This document shows, piece by piece, positions 1 through 8,800 of a stretch of 64,000 nucleotides of DNA (within the stretch, counting starts at the first letter, position 1; every line of letters begins with the position of its first letter). The stretch is from Parapedobacter deserti (lineage in GTDB: Bacteria > Bacteroidota > Bacteroidia > Sphingobacteriales > Sphingobacteriaceae): contig NZ_JBHRTA010000030.1 in the NCBI RefSeq assembly GCF_042646065.1, positions 248,001-312,000 on the forward strand. Direction: 5' to 3'. The translations under genes were made by a program, and so were the position numbers. The notes below the pieces were generated by a model. That model had not been told where the DNA came from. It saw nothing but the letters and a program-made list of their open reading frames with translations, and ran no database searches.

Positions 1-621
1 GTCTCCACCAGGGGTAATCTTATATACTCCGTTAAAACCGATTTCTTTTGCCGGATCATCGTCATTTTGTGCTGGTAGGCCGTAAGGAGGGTCGGTAAAG
101 AACAGGTCTCCCATGCTGTTGTACACCGCATCATTCGGGCTGCTGAAACGCTTGCCGTTGTAGTGGGTTGCCAGTGCAACAAATCTTGCTTCTGGTTTAT
201 CCAATGGAGCGTCCATTCTGGCCAGTTGGCGGTTGCCATGTTGGCAGAGGACAAGGTGGCCGTTGCTGTCCAGCAATAACCCATTGCTGCCAGGTTCTCT
301 ACTCTGGCTGGGTTCAAGTCCGGTATAACCGCTTGGTCGCAGGTAAATTTCCGTGCCATTTTCTTCTGTCCACTTATAGATTGTATTTGCGGGAACGTCC
401 GAAAACAACAACATTTGTTCACTTTCCACCCACAGGGGCCCCTCACTCCATTTAAAGCCTTCAGCGATGATTTCGGCTGTTGCACCCGTATCGATAATGG
501 CATCCAACGCCGGGTCTAAGCGCTCGATGCTGCCGGTTGTTTTGTACTTCATTTGCCTTGGTTGTGCTTGGGTACACGCAATAGTAATTGCTAGAACGAA
601 TGGGATCGATATTAGTTTCAT
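1..621 (-). CDS. SMP-30/gluconolactonase family protein, C-terminus cut by window edge
   Basis: Reading the minus strand from an ATG at 621 gives about 207 codons without a stop before the window edge. It starts with a short hydrophobic signal (MKLISIPFVLAITIAC) that looks like a lipoprotein signal with Cys16. The body carries SMP-30/gluconolactonase hallmarks: SEGPLW, then GSNGLLLDSNGHLVLCQHG, then SSPNDAVYNSMGDLFFTDPPYG. These are beta-propeller blades with the metal-binding Glu and Asn of the family. Family members hydrolyse sugar lactones to aldonic acids in the periplasm. The start overlaps the stop of an upstream 50-codon frame as ATGA, which suggests translational coupling. The substrate cannot be read from sequence. 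Confidence 0.88.
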   Translation of the reverse strand, partial: MKLISIPFVLAITIACTQAQPRQMKYKTTGSIERLDPALDAIIDTGATAEIIAEGFKWSEGPLWVESEQMLLFSDVPANTIYKWTEENGTEIYLRPSGYTGLEPSQSREPGSNGLLLDSNGHLVLCQHGNRQLARMDAPLDKPEARFVALATHYNGKRFSSPNDAVYNSMGDLFFTDPPYGLPAQNDDDPAKEIGFNGVYKITPGGD

Positions 622-770
622 GCCTCAAATTTTGTGATGTTACTATCGATTTCCATCTGTTTTGTTACGAAAGCAACGCTAAAAGGTATACCTTTTGCTT
701 GGTTCTCATCAGTGACGGACGGGATAGACTTTTGCCCTTTGAAGTTGAGTGCTTTGAATAGTTCGTTCAT
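618..770 (-). CDS. possible 50-aa small protein coupled to the gluconolactonase gene
   Basis: An ATG at 770 opens 50 codons ending in TGA at 618-620, and that stop overlaps the gluconolactonase ATG by four bases (ATGA). The peptide (starts MNELFKALNFKGQKS) is hydrophilic, with no signal peptide or membrane segment, and I do not recognise it. An AT-rich stretch about 20 bases upstream includes TAATTTTA, a partial match to the TAnnTTTG -7 element. It could be a real small gene, the remnant of a decayed longer gene, or chance. The case rests on the tight overlap and the plausible promoter. Confidence 0.35.
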   Translation of the reverse strand: MNELFKALNFKGQKSIPSVTDENQAKGIPFSVAFVTKQMEIDSNITKFEA

Positions 771-914
771 CTTCCATTAGTTTATAGCGTAAAATTACAA
801 AATAAACGGGCAAGGCGGTAAAAGGTTTTCGGTAGTAACCGCGAGGACTGCCGATGAGCTGGAGTATGCCTATCCAGAAACAAACGCTATATTGCATATA
901 AAAGTGAATTTGCA

Positions 915-922
915 TAAATTTG
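915..922 (+). promoter_or_regulatory. putative -7 element (TAAATTTG) for the exported VOC gene
   Basis: A perfect match to the Bacteroidota -7 consensus TAnnTTTG ends four bases before the ATG at 927. A TTG (892-894) lies at about the distance expected of the -33 TTTG element. Transcription would begin at or next to the start codon. Confidence 0.4.
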
Positions 923-926
923 ATGG

Positions 927-1391
927 ATGAAACGAAAGATAGCACGCTATTTACTGGGTAGTATATGTCTCATTGGCACTACTATGAAAGCCAATTCGCA
1001 AGAGAAGAAAGCGCTGTTTAACCATGTCGCGCTATCTGTTTATGATCTGGAGAAAAGCGCATCCTTTTATCAGGACGTGTTGCAGCTCGATACAATTCCC
1101 GAGCCTTTTAAAATAGGCAAACATAAGTGGTTTGAAATCGCTCCGGGGTTGTCGTTGCATTTGATTAGGGATGCTGCCGAAATCAGGGAACACAACAGGA
1201 GTACCCACCTGTGCTTTAGCGTGGTCTCCATCGATGATTTCATTGCACGGCTTAAGAAATTTGGTGTTGATTACTACAACGTGCAGCATGAACTTGGCAA
1301 AGTAGGTACCCGTGTAGATGGTGTAAAACAGCTCTACATTAAAGACCCTGATGGATATTGGATAGAGGTAAACGACGAACGGCGTTACTGA
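927..1391 (+). CDS. exported VOC (glyoxalase/bleomycin resistance) family protein
   Basis: The protein has 154 residues. Residues 1-25 form a signal peptide (KRK, then LLGSICLIGTT), so it is predicted to be periplasmic. One vicinal-oxygen-chelate unit follows: the first strand NHVALSV (His33), the HLI strand (His78), THLCFSV (His94) and the terminal WIEVND (Glu147). His and Glu at these ends are the usual metal ligands, so metal binding is likely. VOC enzymes include lyases, epimerases and dioxygenases, and the sequence does not decide between them. An exported single-unit VOC protein is less common than a cytoplasmic one. The start at 927 is kept because it gives a complete signal peptide. 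Confidence 0.82.
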   Translation: MKRKIARYLLGSICLIGTTMKANSQEKKALFNHVALSVYDLEKSASFYQDVLQLDTIPEPFKIGKHKWFEIAPGLSLHLIRDAAEIREHNRSTHLCFSVVSIDDFIARLKKFGVDYYNVQHELGKVGTRVDGVKQLYIKDPDGYWIEVNDERRY

Positions 1392-1460
1392 TTCGCTAAT
1401 CGCGTGTTAGTTTATGAAGCGAGCCGTGCGATATATTTAAACATATCATTATACGTATTC

Positions 1461-1862
1461 ATGAAAACAACATTTGGCCGTGTTATTATCCTGGTTGAAG
1501 ACTACGATGCTGCCTTTGATTTTTACCATAGCAACTTCTTTTGCGAGAAATTATTTGACGCTGAAGTTTCAAGCAATAAGCGTTTTATGCATATCCGTTT
1601 TAGTGCAGATGACAATGTTGGAATATGGTTTCTGCAAGCGGAGGGTAAGGATCAGAAGGCTTTGTTGGGAAAACAAACAGGAGGACAGCCTACCGTGGTC
1701 ATTTATACGGACGACTGCCGTAAGTTATATGAACACATAAAAGCAAATGGCGTAGAAATTATTGAGCCGATAGCAAGCAGCGATGGCAGTACTTACTTCC
1801 ATTGTGCCGATCTTTACGGCAACAGGATAACCGTGGTAGAACTTGGCATGACCGGAAAATAG
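1461..1862 (+). CDS. VOC family protein, cytoplasmic
   Basis: The protein has 133 residues starting MKTTFGRVIILVEDYDAA, a typical opening strand of a glyoxalase-like VOC domain. It ends in the second half motif YFHCADLYGNRITVVEL. A GTG 57 bases upstream would add a non-conserved hydrophobic tail, so the ATG at 1461 is preferred; a near-consensus TATATTTA lies at 1432-1439. The first-strand His of classical metal VOC enzymes is replaced by Arg7, while a His near the start of the last unit and the terminal Glu remain. It may bind a ligand without full metal coordination. The substrate is unknown. It follows another VOC gene by about 70 bases, but the two proteins are not close paralogues. Confidence 0.78.
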   Translation: MKTTFGRVIILVEDYDAAFDFYHSNFFCEKLFDAEVSSNKRFMHIRFSADDNVGIWFLQAEGKDQKALLGKQTGGQPTVVIYTDDCRKLYEHIKANGVEIIEPIASSDGSTYFHCADLYGNRITVVELGMTGK

Positions 1863-1920
1863 TTTGTAGCCAAGTAAATGCAACTTTAGCATACTGCTTA
1901 CTTGAGAGCAAAAAAAATAT

Positions 1921-2766
1921 ATGAAACTATACAAAACCACACAGGGGCCCCTGCTTCATGCGTCAGATGGATACTACGCCGCTGGTCAGGATTGGGACGA
2001 ACTTGTCAATCGGGATGACTTGTATCGATATCTCAATGAAATACTCAGTTCAGCGCAATTAATTCAGGAGTCAGCGGCACGGGCGTGGATTGACAACGGA
2101 CTATTACCGCCCATCGGTAATCAAGAAGTGTGGGCCGCCGGGGTGACTTATTTCAGAAGTATGGAAGCACGGATGGAAGAGGCTAAGGATTCGGGCGGAG
2201 CGGACCTGTACGACAAGGTCTATCACGCTGAGCGACCGGAGCTGTTCTTCAAGGCGTTGCCACATCGGGTATCCGGGCACGGGCAACCGGTTAGTATACG
2301 TCAGGATTCGGTATGGGACGTACCCGAGCCGGAATTGACGCTTTTCATTAATTCGCGGGGTAGCATCGAGGGCTATACAGTGGGGAACGACATGAGTTCA
2401 CGGAGCATCGAGGGCGAGAATGCCCTGTACTTGCCACAAGCTAAGGTATATGACCGGAGTGCCGCATTGGGGCCATGCCTTTATGTCCCTGAATCACGAA
2501 TAGACCCGGAGACTGTAATCGAAATGGACATCATACGGAATGAACAGTTGATGTATTGCGATTCCGTTAAAATCAATCGCATAAAACGCTCATTGGACGA
2601 ATTGGTCGGTTACCTTTATCGGGAATGCCGATTCGACTACGGTAGCTTCCTGATGACCGGTACGTGTTTGGTGCCACCAAATGAATTCACGTTGCAGGTG
2701 GGAGACCGCGTAGACATTACGATCGGTCCCATCGGTACTTTGAGCAACACGATTGCCTATAACTGA
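1921..2766 (+). CDS. fumarylacetoacetate hydrolase (FAH) family protein
   Basis: The 281-residue protein has an N-terminal cap and a C-terminal FAH fold. The metal site is visible as PEPEL (Glu136, Glu138) and GNDMSSR (Asp157), with a conserved Lys175 in LPQAKVYD. The segment WAAGVTYFRSMEAR (71-84) followed by AERPELFFK is typical of the subgroup acting on 2-keto-3-deoxy sugar acids or acylpyruvates, rather than of true fumarylacetoacetase. The protein is cytoplasmic. With a gluconolactonase-like gene nearby, a role in sugar-acid breakdown (dehydratase or hydrolase of a 2-keto-3-deoxy acid) is reasonable but inferred. The family assignment is firm and the substrate is open. Confidence 0.87.
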   Translation: MKLYKTTQGPLLHASDGYYAAGQDWDELVNRDDLYRYLNEILSSAQLIQESAARAWIDNGLLPPIGNQEVWAAGVTYFRSMEARMEEAKDSGGADLYDKVYHAERPELFFKALPHRVSGHGQPVSIRQDSVWDVPEPELTLFINSRGSIEGYTVGNDMSSRSIEGENALYLPQAKVYDRSAALGPCLYVPESRIDPETVIEMDIIRNEQLMYCDSVKINRIKRSLDELVGYLYRECRFDYGSFLMTGTCLVPPNEFTLQVGDRVDITIGPIGTLSNTIAYN

Positions 2767-2908
2767 GTTAACCAAGCCGTTGCGGTAAAAGGCCGTAGTT
2801 TGCTAGCTATGTAGTTTATCAGCAAGGAAGCTTTCTTTGCCTTCCGGCGAAGATAAAAAACAGGTAGAAAAGGATAACAGACGTGTGGTCAATACTATTT
2901 GCCTCAGT

Positions 2909-2916
2909 TATATTTG
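2909..2916 (+). promoter_or_regulatory. putative -7 element (TATATTTG) for the DUF1080 gene
   Basis: A perfect TAnnTTTG match lies 26 bases before the ATG at 2943. It lies inside the reading frame that would be used by an upstream GTG at 2883, which favours 2943 as the true start. Confidence 0.45.
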
Positions 2917-2942
2917 CTATAATGGAGTTGATGAATTACTTA

Positions 2943-3611
2943 ATGATGAAAAGAAATATATGGATGGTTCCCGTTTCTTCGGGTATACTGGTCTTATTCG
3001 GTTTTTCAAGTCTCTTAGCGCAAAAGTCGACGCAGCAGACGCCCAAAACGGTGAAGCTATTTGACGGTTCAACGCTCAAAGGTTGGAAGCCTGTAGACCA
3101 ATCGGATTCGGTATATTGGAGGGTTTCGGATAGTTCGATAACGGGTGGCGACGGGATAAGTAATATTCCGAAAAACACTTACCTGCAAACGGAACAGCAA
3201 TATGAGGATTTTGAATTCAGTTGTTTGTTTAGGTTATCTGGCGATCCAGCTACCGGTTTCATCAATAGCGGAATTCAATACCGCTCTTACGTTTCAAATA
3301 ATGATATGGTAGGGTATCAAGCTGACATCGGAAATGGGCATTGGGGAGATATTTATGATGAGCACCGGAGGGCGCTGCTTGTTAAAGGTGATTTATCGAC
3401 GCTTCGTCATATCCTTCGAGATGGTGATTGGAATAGTTACCTGATACGAGTGCGCGGTAATCACCATACGCTTTATATCAACGGGATAAAGACCTGTGAC
3501 TATGTGGAGAAAGACCCTAATATTCCATCAAAGGGTGTAATTGCTTTGCAACTTCACAGTGGGGGAGCGGCAAAAATTCAGGTAAGGGATGTAACCATTA
3601 CGACCTTTTGA
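2943..3611 (+). CDS. exported DUF1080 protein, 3-keto-glycoside hydrolase family
   Basis: The 222-residue protein starts MMKRNIWMVPVSSG and has a signal peptide ending near residue 26 (SSLLAQ). The mature part is one DUF1080 domain, recognised by VKLFDGSTLKGWKP (38-50), by GFINSGIQYRS, by GYQADIGNG and by the final VIALQLHSGGAAKIQVRDVTI. DUF1080 is a concanavalin-like fold. Characterised members cleave 3-keto-glycosides made by a partner oxidoreductase, in place of classical hydrolysis. Predicted location is the periplasm. It appears to be a single-gene unit with its own promoter. A longer frame from a GTG at 2883 is possible but would mask the signal peptide. Partner candidates in this window are the Tat-exported Gfo/Idh/MocA and isomerase-fold proteins near 52-54 kb. 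Confidence 0.9.
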   Translation: MMKRNIWMVPVSSGILVLFGFSSLLAQKSTQQTPKTVKLFDGSTLKGWKPVDQSDSVYWRVSDSSITGGDGISNIPKNTYLQTEQQYEDFEFSCLFRLSGDPATGFINSGIQYRSYVSNNDMVGYQADIGNGHWGDIYDEHRRALLVKGDLSTLRHILRDGDWNSYLIRVRGNHHTLYINGIKTCDYVEKDPNIPSKGVIALQLHSGGAAKIQVRDVTITTF

Positions 3612-3709
3612 CTTTCTGTTACCTAAACGTGCGATCGCTTTTCTTGAAGCGTGATATATAACAGTCATTAAAGGGAAAAATTCCGTTAGGTTTTCCTTCC
3701 AGTCGGGCT

Positions 3710-3717
3710 TACCTTTG
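3710..3717 (+). promoter_or_regulatory. putative -7 element (TACCTTTG) for the first ECF sigma gene
   Basis: A perfect TAnnTTTG match lies 80 bases upstream of the sigma factor ATG, within the 186-base gap after the DUF1080 gene. No good -33 TTTG is seen at the 19-base spacing. Confidence 0.4.
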
Positions 3718-3797
3718 AACAACCAATTATACATGATGGTTGGCCATGTAACCGGGTGTCAGAAAATATAGATGCGGTTACGTTGCCTTGAATCCGA

Positions 3798-4400
3798 ATG
3801 AAACCTTTAATCGAAAAGCGGGACTTAACGGAAAAACAGCTCCTCGAACGGATCAGTATTCAGGATGAGGGTGCGTTCAGCGTGCTCTATGACCGGTTCC
3901 GGCCCAAGGTCTATACTTACGCATTGAAAATATCGGGATCCGTAGAAGTTGCCGAGGATATCGTACATGAGGTCTTTTTGAAGGTGTGGCAATGCCGGGA
4001 GCCTGACAACATTGCTAACCTCGATGCATACCTTCGTGTGGTTACCCGGAATTTCACCTTAAAATGGCTGCGAAGAATGATCTTGGAAAGGACGGTCGGC
4101 AAGGAAATGAAAGACAATTGGGATGAGGTTGACTTTTCCACCGAGCAAGCGGTCAATTTGAAGGAAACGCAGGAAGTCATTGATCGTGCCATCGCGCTGC
4201 TCCCCCCACAACGGCGCCTGATTTTCCAATTGTGTAAAAACGAAGGGCTAAAGTATGAAGAGGTCGCTGAAAGAACCAATCTGTCTCGATTGACCGTCAA
4301 AACCCATATGCAGCTTGCGTTGCGCTTTTTGCGTAACTACATGGTTAGGTATCAAGATGTAGTGAAGCTGTTTCTTGCGGTGTTCCTGCCGCTTATTTAA
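3798..4400 (+). CDS. ECF RNA polymerase sigma factor of the first SusCD locus
   Basis: The 200-residue protein has region 2 at about 25-95 (AFSVLYDRFRPKVYTYA, AEDIVHEVFLKVWQ, LDAYLRVVTRN) and region 4 at about 125-180 (LPPQRRLIFQLCKNEGLKYEEVA, then LSRLTVKTHM as recognition helix). A hydrophobic C-terminal tail (VVKLFLAVFLPLI) is common in the Bacteroidota-expanded ECF group that controls SusC/SusD genes. It sits 80 bases ahead of a FecR-type anti-sigma gene and upstream of susC, so it most likely activates this locus after a signal from the TonB-dependent receptor. Confidence 0.95.
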   Translation: MKPLIEKRDLTEKQLLERISIQDEGAFSVLYDRFRPKVYTYALKISGSVEVAEDIVHEVFLKVWQCREPDNIANLDAYLRVVTRNFTLKWLRRMILERTVGKEMKDNWDEVDFSTEQAVNLKETQEVIDRAIALLPPQRRLIFQLCKNEGLKYEEVAERTNLSRLTVKTHMQLALRFLRNYMVRYQDVVKLFLAVFLPLI

Positions 4401-4451
4401 ATTTTTTTTCACCCTATTACTCCTCGGTATACCCGTTAAGGGTCATATCAT

Positions 4452-4465
4452 AAAGTGACCAATTC
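4452..4465 (+). promoter_or_regulatory. AAAGTGACCA motif upstream of anti-sigma gene, shared with second locus
   Basis: The sequence TAAAGTGACCAATT ends 16 bases before the FecR start at 4481. A closely similar string, GTAAAATGACCATTTT, occupies the same place before the second FecR gene (30925-30940). Shared position in two paralogous gaps suggests a regulatory or translation-initiation role. The function is not known. Confidence 0.35.
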
Positions 4466-4480
4466 AGGATACTTATAGCA

Positions 4481-5728
4481 ATGGACAATGCGCGCGTAAA
4501 ATTTTTAGTCGATCGGTACCGTGACGGTATAGCATCCGACGAAGAAATAGCCGAATTGAGGCTTCTGGTATTGGATGCGCGTTATCGTCACCTGCTGGAA
4601 GCGTGGACGGATGAGCTTTGGGATGACTTAGATAAAGAAGCGTTGTCGGATATGTCGGGCGAAAGGCAGCAGGCAGCATTATGGCGTATCATTGGACATT
4701 ATAACAAAGATTACGGGCGTATCCATCGGTTGATGAAGTATGCCGTAGCAGTTGTATTACTGGTTTCTGTAGGGGCGTTTAGCTTCTGGTATTGGCAAGA
4801 GTCACCGGCCGCCATTTTTTTGACGGTTGGTGCTGATGATGTTACCGAGATTTCGCCAGGTGCAAACAAAGCAGTGCTTACCCTGGCAGATGGGCGGAAG
4901 ATCGTGTTAGATGACTTGGTAGGAGGGGAGCGCATGGAAGTCGGAGCAGCTACTACGGCACTGAAGCACGTCGACGGCGTCTTAGTATATCAATCTGAGC
5001 ACGAACATCACTTATCGACAGCAAAACAACAGGAAGTTTACAATACCATAACGACGCCGATTGGTGGCCAGTATCGGGTGATACTGCCCGATGGATCCGA
5101 GGTCATGCTTAATGCGGGATCAGCATTGCGCTATCCGGTTGTATTCGGAAAGGGTAAGCGAGTTGTCGAATTTTCGGGAGAAGGTTACTTTAAGGTTGCA
5201 TCCGACCAGAACAGGCCTTTTTTCGTAGAGACCATGCTTGCTGATGAGCGCCATACCGTACAAGTGCTCGGCACAGAATTTAACATAAATACCTATGATC
5301 ATGAGCGTGAAGTTTTGACCTCAGTTATCGAGGGGAGTGTAGGGGTTAGTGCGACGCATCAAGGGTTGGGATCCGTCGTGTTAGCGCCCGGACAGCAGTC
5401 TGTATTATCGGGTAAGAGCGGCGCGTCATCTTTGCGTGTGGTTATGGCAGACCTCAATTCAGTGACCGCTTGGAAAGATGGATTGTTTGTATTTAATGAC
5501 GAGCGGCTGCCCGACCTGCTTAAACGCGTAGCAAGATGGTACAATGTCACCTTTACCTATGAAGATGACGTGAACGATATCCGATTTCAGGGAAACTATT
5601 TCCGTGACAAGGGATTGTTGAATTTGTTGGAGAACCTGGAAATGGCAGCCCAGGTTGAATTTCTAATTGAGAAAAAGGAGATGGCTAATACCAGCAGTGA
5701 AAGGAGGGTATATGTAAAAAGACGATAA
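4481..5728 (+). CDS. FecR-type anti-sigma factor of the first SusCD locus
   Basis: The 415-residue inner-membrane protein has a cytoplasmic N-terminal sigma-binding helical region (1-80), one membrane span at about 86-104 (YAVAVVLLVSVGAFSFWYW), a periplasmic FecR domain at about 188-290 (TPIGGQYRVILPDGSEVMLNAGS, then GEGYFKV, VQVLGTEFNINTY), and a C-terminal DUF4974 domain at about 338-412 (WKDGLFVFNDERLPDLLKRVARWYNVTF). In this family the periplasmic part receives a signal from the N-terminal STN domain of the partner SusC and releases the sigma factor. The susC gene follows 91 bases downstream. Confidence 0.95.
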   Translation: MDNARVKFLVDRYRDGIASDEEIAELRLLVLDARYRHLLEAWTDELWDDLDKEALSDMSGERQQAALWRIIGHYNKDYGRIHRLMKYAVAVVLLVSVGAFSFWYWQESPAAIFLTVGADDVTEISPGANKAVLTLADGRKIVLDDLVGGERMEVGAATTALKHVDGVLVYQSEHEHHLSTAKQQEVYNTITTPIGGQYRVILPDGSEVMLNAGSALRYPVVFGKGKRVVEFSGEGYFKVASDQNRPFFVETMLADERHTVQVLGTEFNINTYDHEREVLTSVIEGSVGVSATHQGLGSVVLAPGQQSVLSGKSGASSLRVVMADLNSVTAWKDGLFVFNDERLPDLLKRVARWYNVTFTYEDDVNDIRFQGNYFRDKGLLNLLENLEMAAQVEFLIEKKEMANTSSERRVYVKRR

Positions 5729-5745
5729 ACCTATATAACAAAAAA

Positions 5746-5772
5746 GTCGAGAGTGCGGCGAACACCCTCGAC
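5746..5772 (+). promoter_or_regulatory. imperfect hairpin in susC leader (first locus)
   Basis: GTCGAGAGTG (5746-5755) pairs with CACCCTCGAC (5763-5772) with one A.C mismatch, around the loop CGGCGAA. It is preceded by a run of six A and lies 47 bases before the susC start. The second susC leader has a matching structure at 32273-32301. It is not followed by a T-run, so it does not look like a simple intrinsic terminator. Confidence 0.55.
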
Positions 5773-5781
5773 AGATTGTAA

Positions 5782-5799
5782 TTAATTGTTTCCAATTAA
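5782..5799 (+). repeat. small perfect inverted repeat in susC leader
   Basis: TTAATTG and CAATTAA are separated by TTTC, giving a 7-bp AT-only stem 20 bases before the susC start at 5820. It could be a second leader hairpin or a protein-binding palindrome. The low pairing energy makes it uncertain. Confidence 0.3.
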
Positions 5800-5819
5800 A
5801 ACCTAGTAATCTAATTCGA

Positions 5820-8800
5820 ATGTATAAAAGATATTTGAAAAAGAGAGGAATTGCTTTATCCGAAAAATTCCTGAAGTATATTCTCGTCATGAAACTTACA
5901 TTGATACTGCTTTTGTTTTTTGTTCAGGTAAGTGTCGCAGGACTGGCTCAAGAGGTGACGCTGAAGGTGAGTAATATGCCGGTAAAGGATGTGTTCCATC
6001 AACTGACCTTAAAAACGGGCTACAATTTTATTGCTGGATCCGAAGTCATGAATAGCTTGGGTAATGTGACCCTGAATGTGAATAATCAGCCGTTGATGGC
6101 GGTTTTGGATAAGATTTTTGATCCGGGAACCGTAGACATCCTGCTTGGCGGTAATAAAACGATTGTTATTAAGATGCGCGCTGGCTCAGTCGATTCCAAA
6201 CGGGCTTCAATGCCGGCGGCACTGGAACAACAGGAACGGGATGTGCGCGGAACGGTCAGGGATTCGACCGGAGAAGCATTGCCCGGTGTTACCGTGACTG
6301 CGGTTGGTACGTCCAATGTGGGTACCTATACCGATGCTAATGGACGTTTTGTGCTTGCGCTTCCAAATGAGGTCACCCACATTGAATTTAGCATGATCGG
6401 CTTTGCGACTGTAAACGAACAGGTCGTGGGTAGAGACGTTATCGATATCGTGCTGATGGAGTCGGACGCCCAAATAGATGAAGTGGTGGTAGTAGGGTTT
6501 GGTACGCAAAAGAAAGTGTCGGTAACCGGTGCGATATCGGACGTTCCGGTAGCTAATATACAACGTATCGCTACCCCCTCGCTTTCCAATGCGTTGGCGG
6601 GCAGCATGCCTGGTATCATCACCAGGCAGAGCTCCGGTGAGCCGGGCTATGATGGCGCTGCGGTATTTATCAGGGGGTTTGGTACGTGGGAAAACCGTTC
6701 GCCGCTCATTCTGGTGGATGGGGTAGAACGCGATATCAACAGCTTGAACACTCAGGAGATCGAGAGCTTTTCTATTCTGAAAGATGCTTCCGCCACGGCA
6801 GTGTACGGCGTACGGGGTGCTAATGGCGTAGTGTTGATTACAACAAAAAGGGGTAAGGTAGGCAAGCCACGGGTAATATTCCGTACGGAAAATGCAACAC
6901 TCCAGGCGCTGCGCCTGCCGGATTACATTGACGGGTACGAATACGCGGGATTGATAAACGAAGCACTCACGAACGAAGGTCGGGCCGAACTTTATTCTTC
7001 TTCTGATCTGGAGAAATTCAGGGATGGGTCAGACCCGTACCTGTATCCGAATGTCGACTGGGTGAATACGGTGCTGAAACGAAACACCTTTCAGACAATA
7101 AACAACCTGAGTGTAACCGGCGGTACCGATATGGTTCAGTATTACACCAATGTCGGTTATACCGTGCTCAACGGGATTTATAAACAGGACCCGGATAATT
7201 TTTGGAATAACAACGCGCAGATGAAACGCTATAATTTTCGATCGAACGTTGATATTAAATTGTCCAAAAACCTTAGCCTGGATTTGGGTATTGGCGGTAT
7301 CATACAACGCGGAAATTATCCGGGCAGAAGTGCTCCGGATATCTTCAACTCGTTACGGATAACCTCACCGATTAATTTTCCGATTACGAATCCGGATGGC
7401 TCAGTTGCGGGAGGACAGACCTCGTATCTACAAGAAAACCCGTATGGTTTAGTTGCGCGGTCTGGCTATTCTACGCAGGACCGGAATACCCTCCAGGGCA
7501 CATTTGGGGGACGCTTGGATCTGTCTGAATGGGTTACCGAAGGGCTTTCGCTGCGTGGTCTTTTTTCCTATGACCATCATTATCACGGATGGAACAACAG
7601 GATCAAGCCTTATGCAATCCGGCAATACTTAGGCAAAGACGCGAACGGTGAAGACCAATACAGGGATCCGGATATCCGTGAAGAAGGATCAATGGGGTAT
7701 GGTGTAGGCAATACGGCAAATCGTGCATACTATTCTGAAGCAGCGATAAACTACGCACGGTCATTTGATCAGCATAATGTAGCTGGCATGTTCCTTTACA
7801 ACCGACGCGACTATACGGATATCACTGCCGGATCGAGCCTATATAATCTGCCGTACCGAAGACAGGGCATTGCCGGTAGGGTAACCTACGATTTCATGAG
7901 CCGGTATCTCTTTGAGGCTAATGTCGGATACAACGGCTCGGAGAACTTCCCGGAAGGTAAGCGGTATGGTTTTTTCCCCTCTGTGTCAGCCGGATGGGTC
8001 ATTAGCAACGAGCCATTCTGGAACGTCAGTAAAGTGAATAACCTGAAAATCAGGGGGTCATTTGGACAGGTGGGTAATGACCAGATCGGTGGAACACGCT
8101 TTCTGTTTCTCACCAATATTATTCATGGTGGGCAAGACTATCCATTCGGCGAACAGCAGACTTGGATGCCGGGGTATAATGAAGATCAGATCGGTAACCC
8201 TGACGTGACCTGGGAGGTGGCTACCAAAGCAAATATCGGTATTGATCTGGAGATGTTCAATGGCCGGGCCGTATTGCAGGTCGATGCCTTCAGGGAAAAC
8301 CGCGAGGGCATTTTGATACAGCGGGGTGTGATACCGCGGGTAGCGGGATATTATCCCTGGGTAATACCATTTGCCAATCTGGGTGCGGCTAAAAACCATG
8401 GTATAGATGCCTTGCTCGAGATCAAGAATACTACCCGCAGTGGATTCTATTATAATTTTAGGGGCACGGTCACCTATGCGAAAAGTACGAGGGTGAAAGA
8501 TGATCTGCCAACTTATCTTTACCCGTATCAGAACCCGATCGGACACCTTATTGATCAACCCTTTGGGTATATCTCATTAGGTCTGTTCAAAGATGAGGAC
8601 GAAATCGCGAGCAGCCCGCGACAAACGTTCATGGAGGATGTAAGACCTGGTGATATCAAGTATATGGACGTCAACGGCGATGGTGTAATCGACGTGTTCG
8701 ATCGGGTGGCAATCGGATATCCCCGTACACCGCAACTTGTTTACGGGGCAAATTTCAGTGTGGCTTACAAGGGTGTCGAACTGAGCGCCTTCTTTACGGG

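Noticed and set aside
709..945. A 78-codon minus-strand frame before the exported VOC gene
   Set aside because: It overlaps the VOC start and the 50-codon frame, and has no recognisable feature; the 50-codon frame with its stop-start overlap is the better candidate in this gap.
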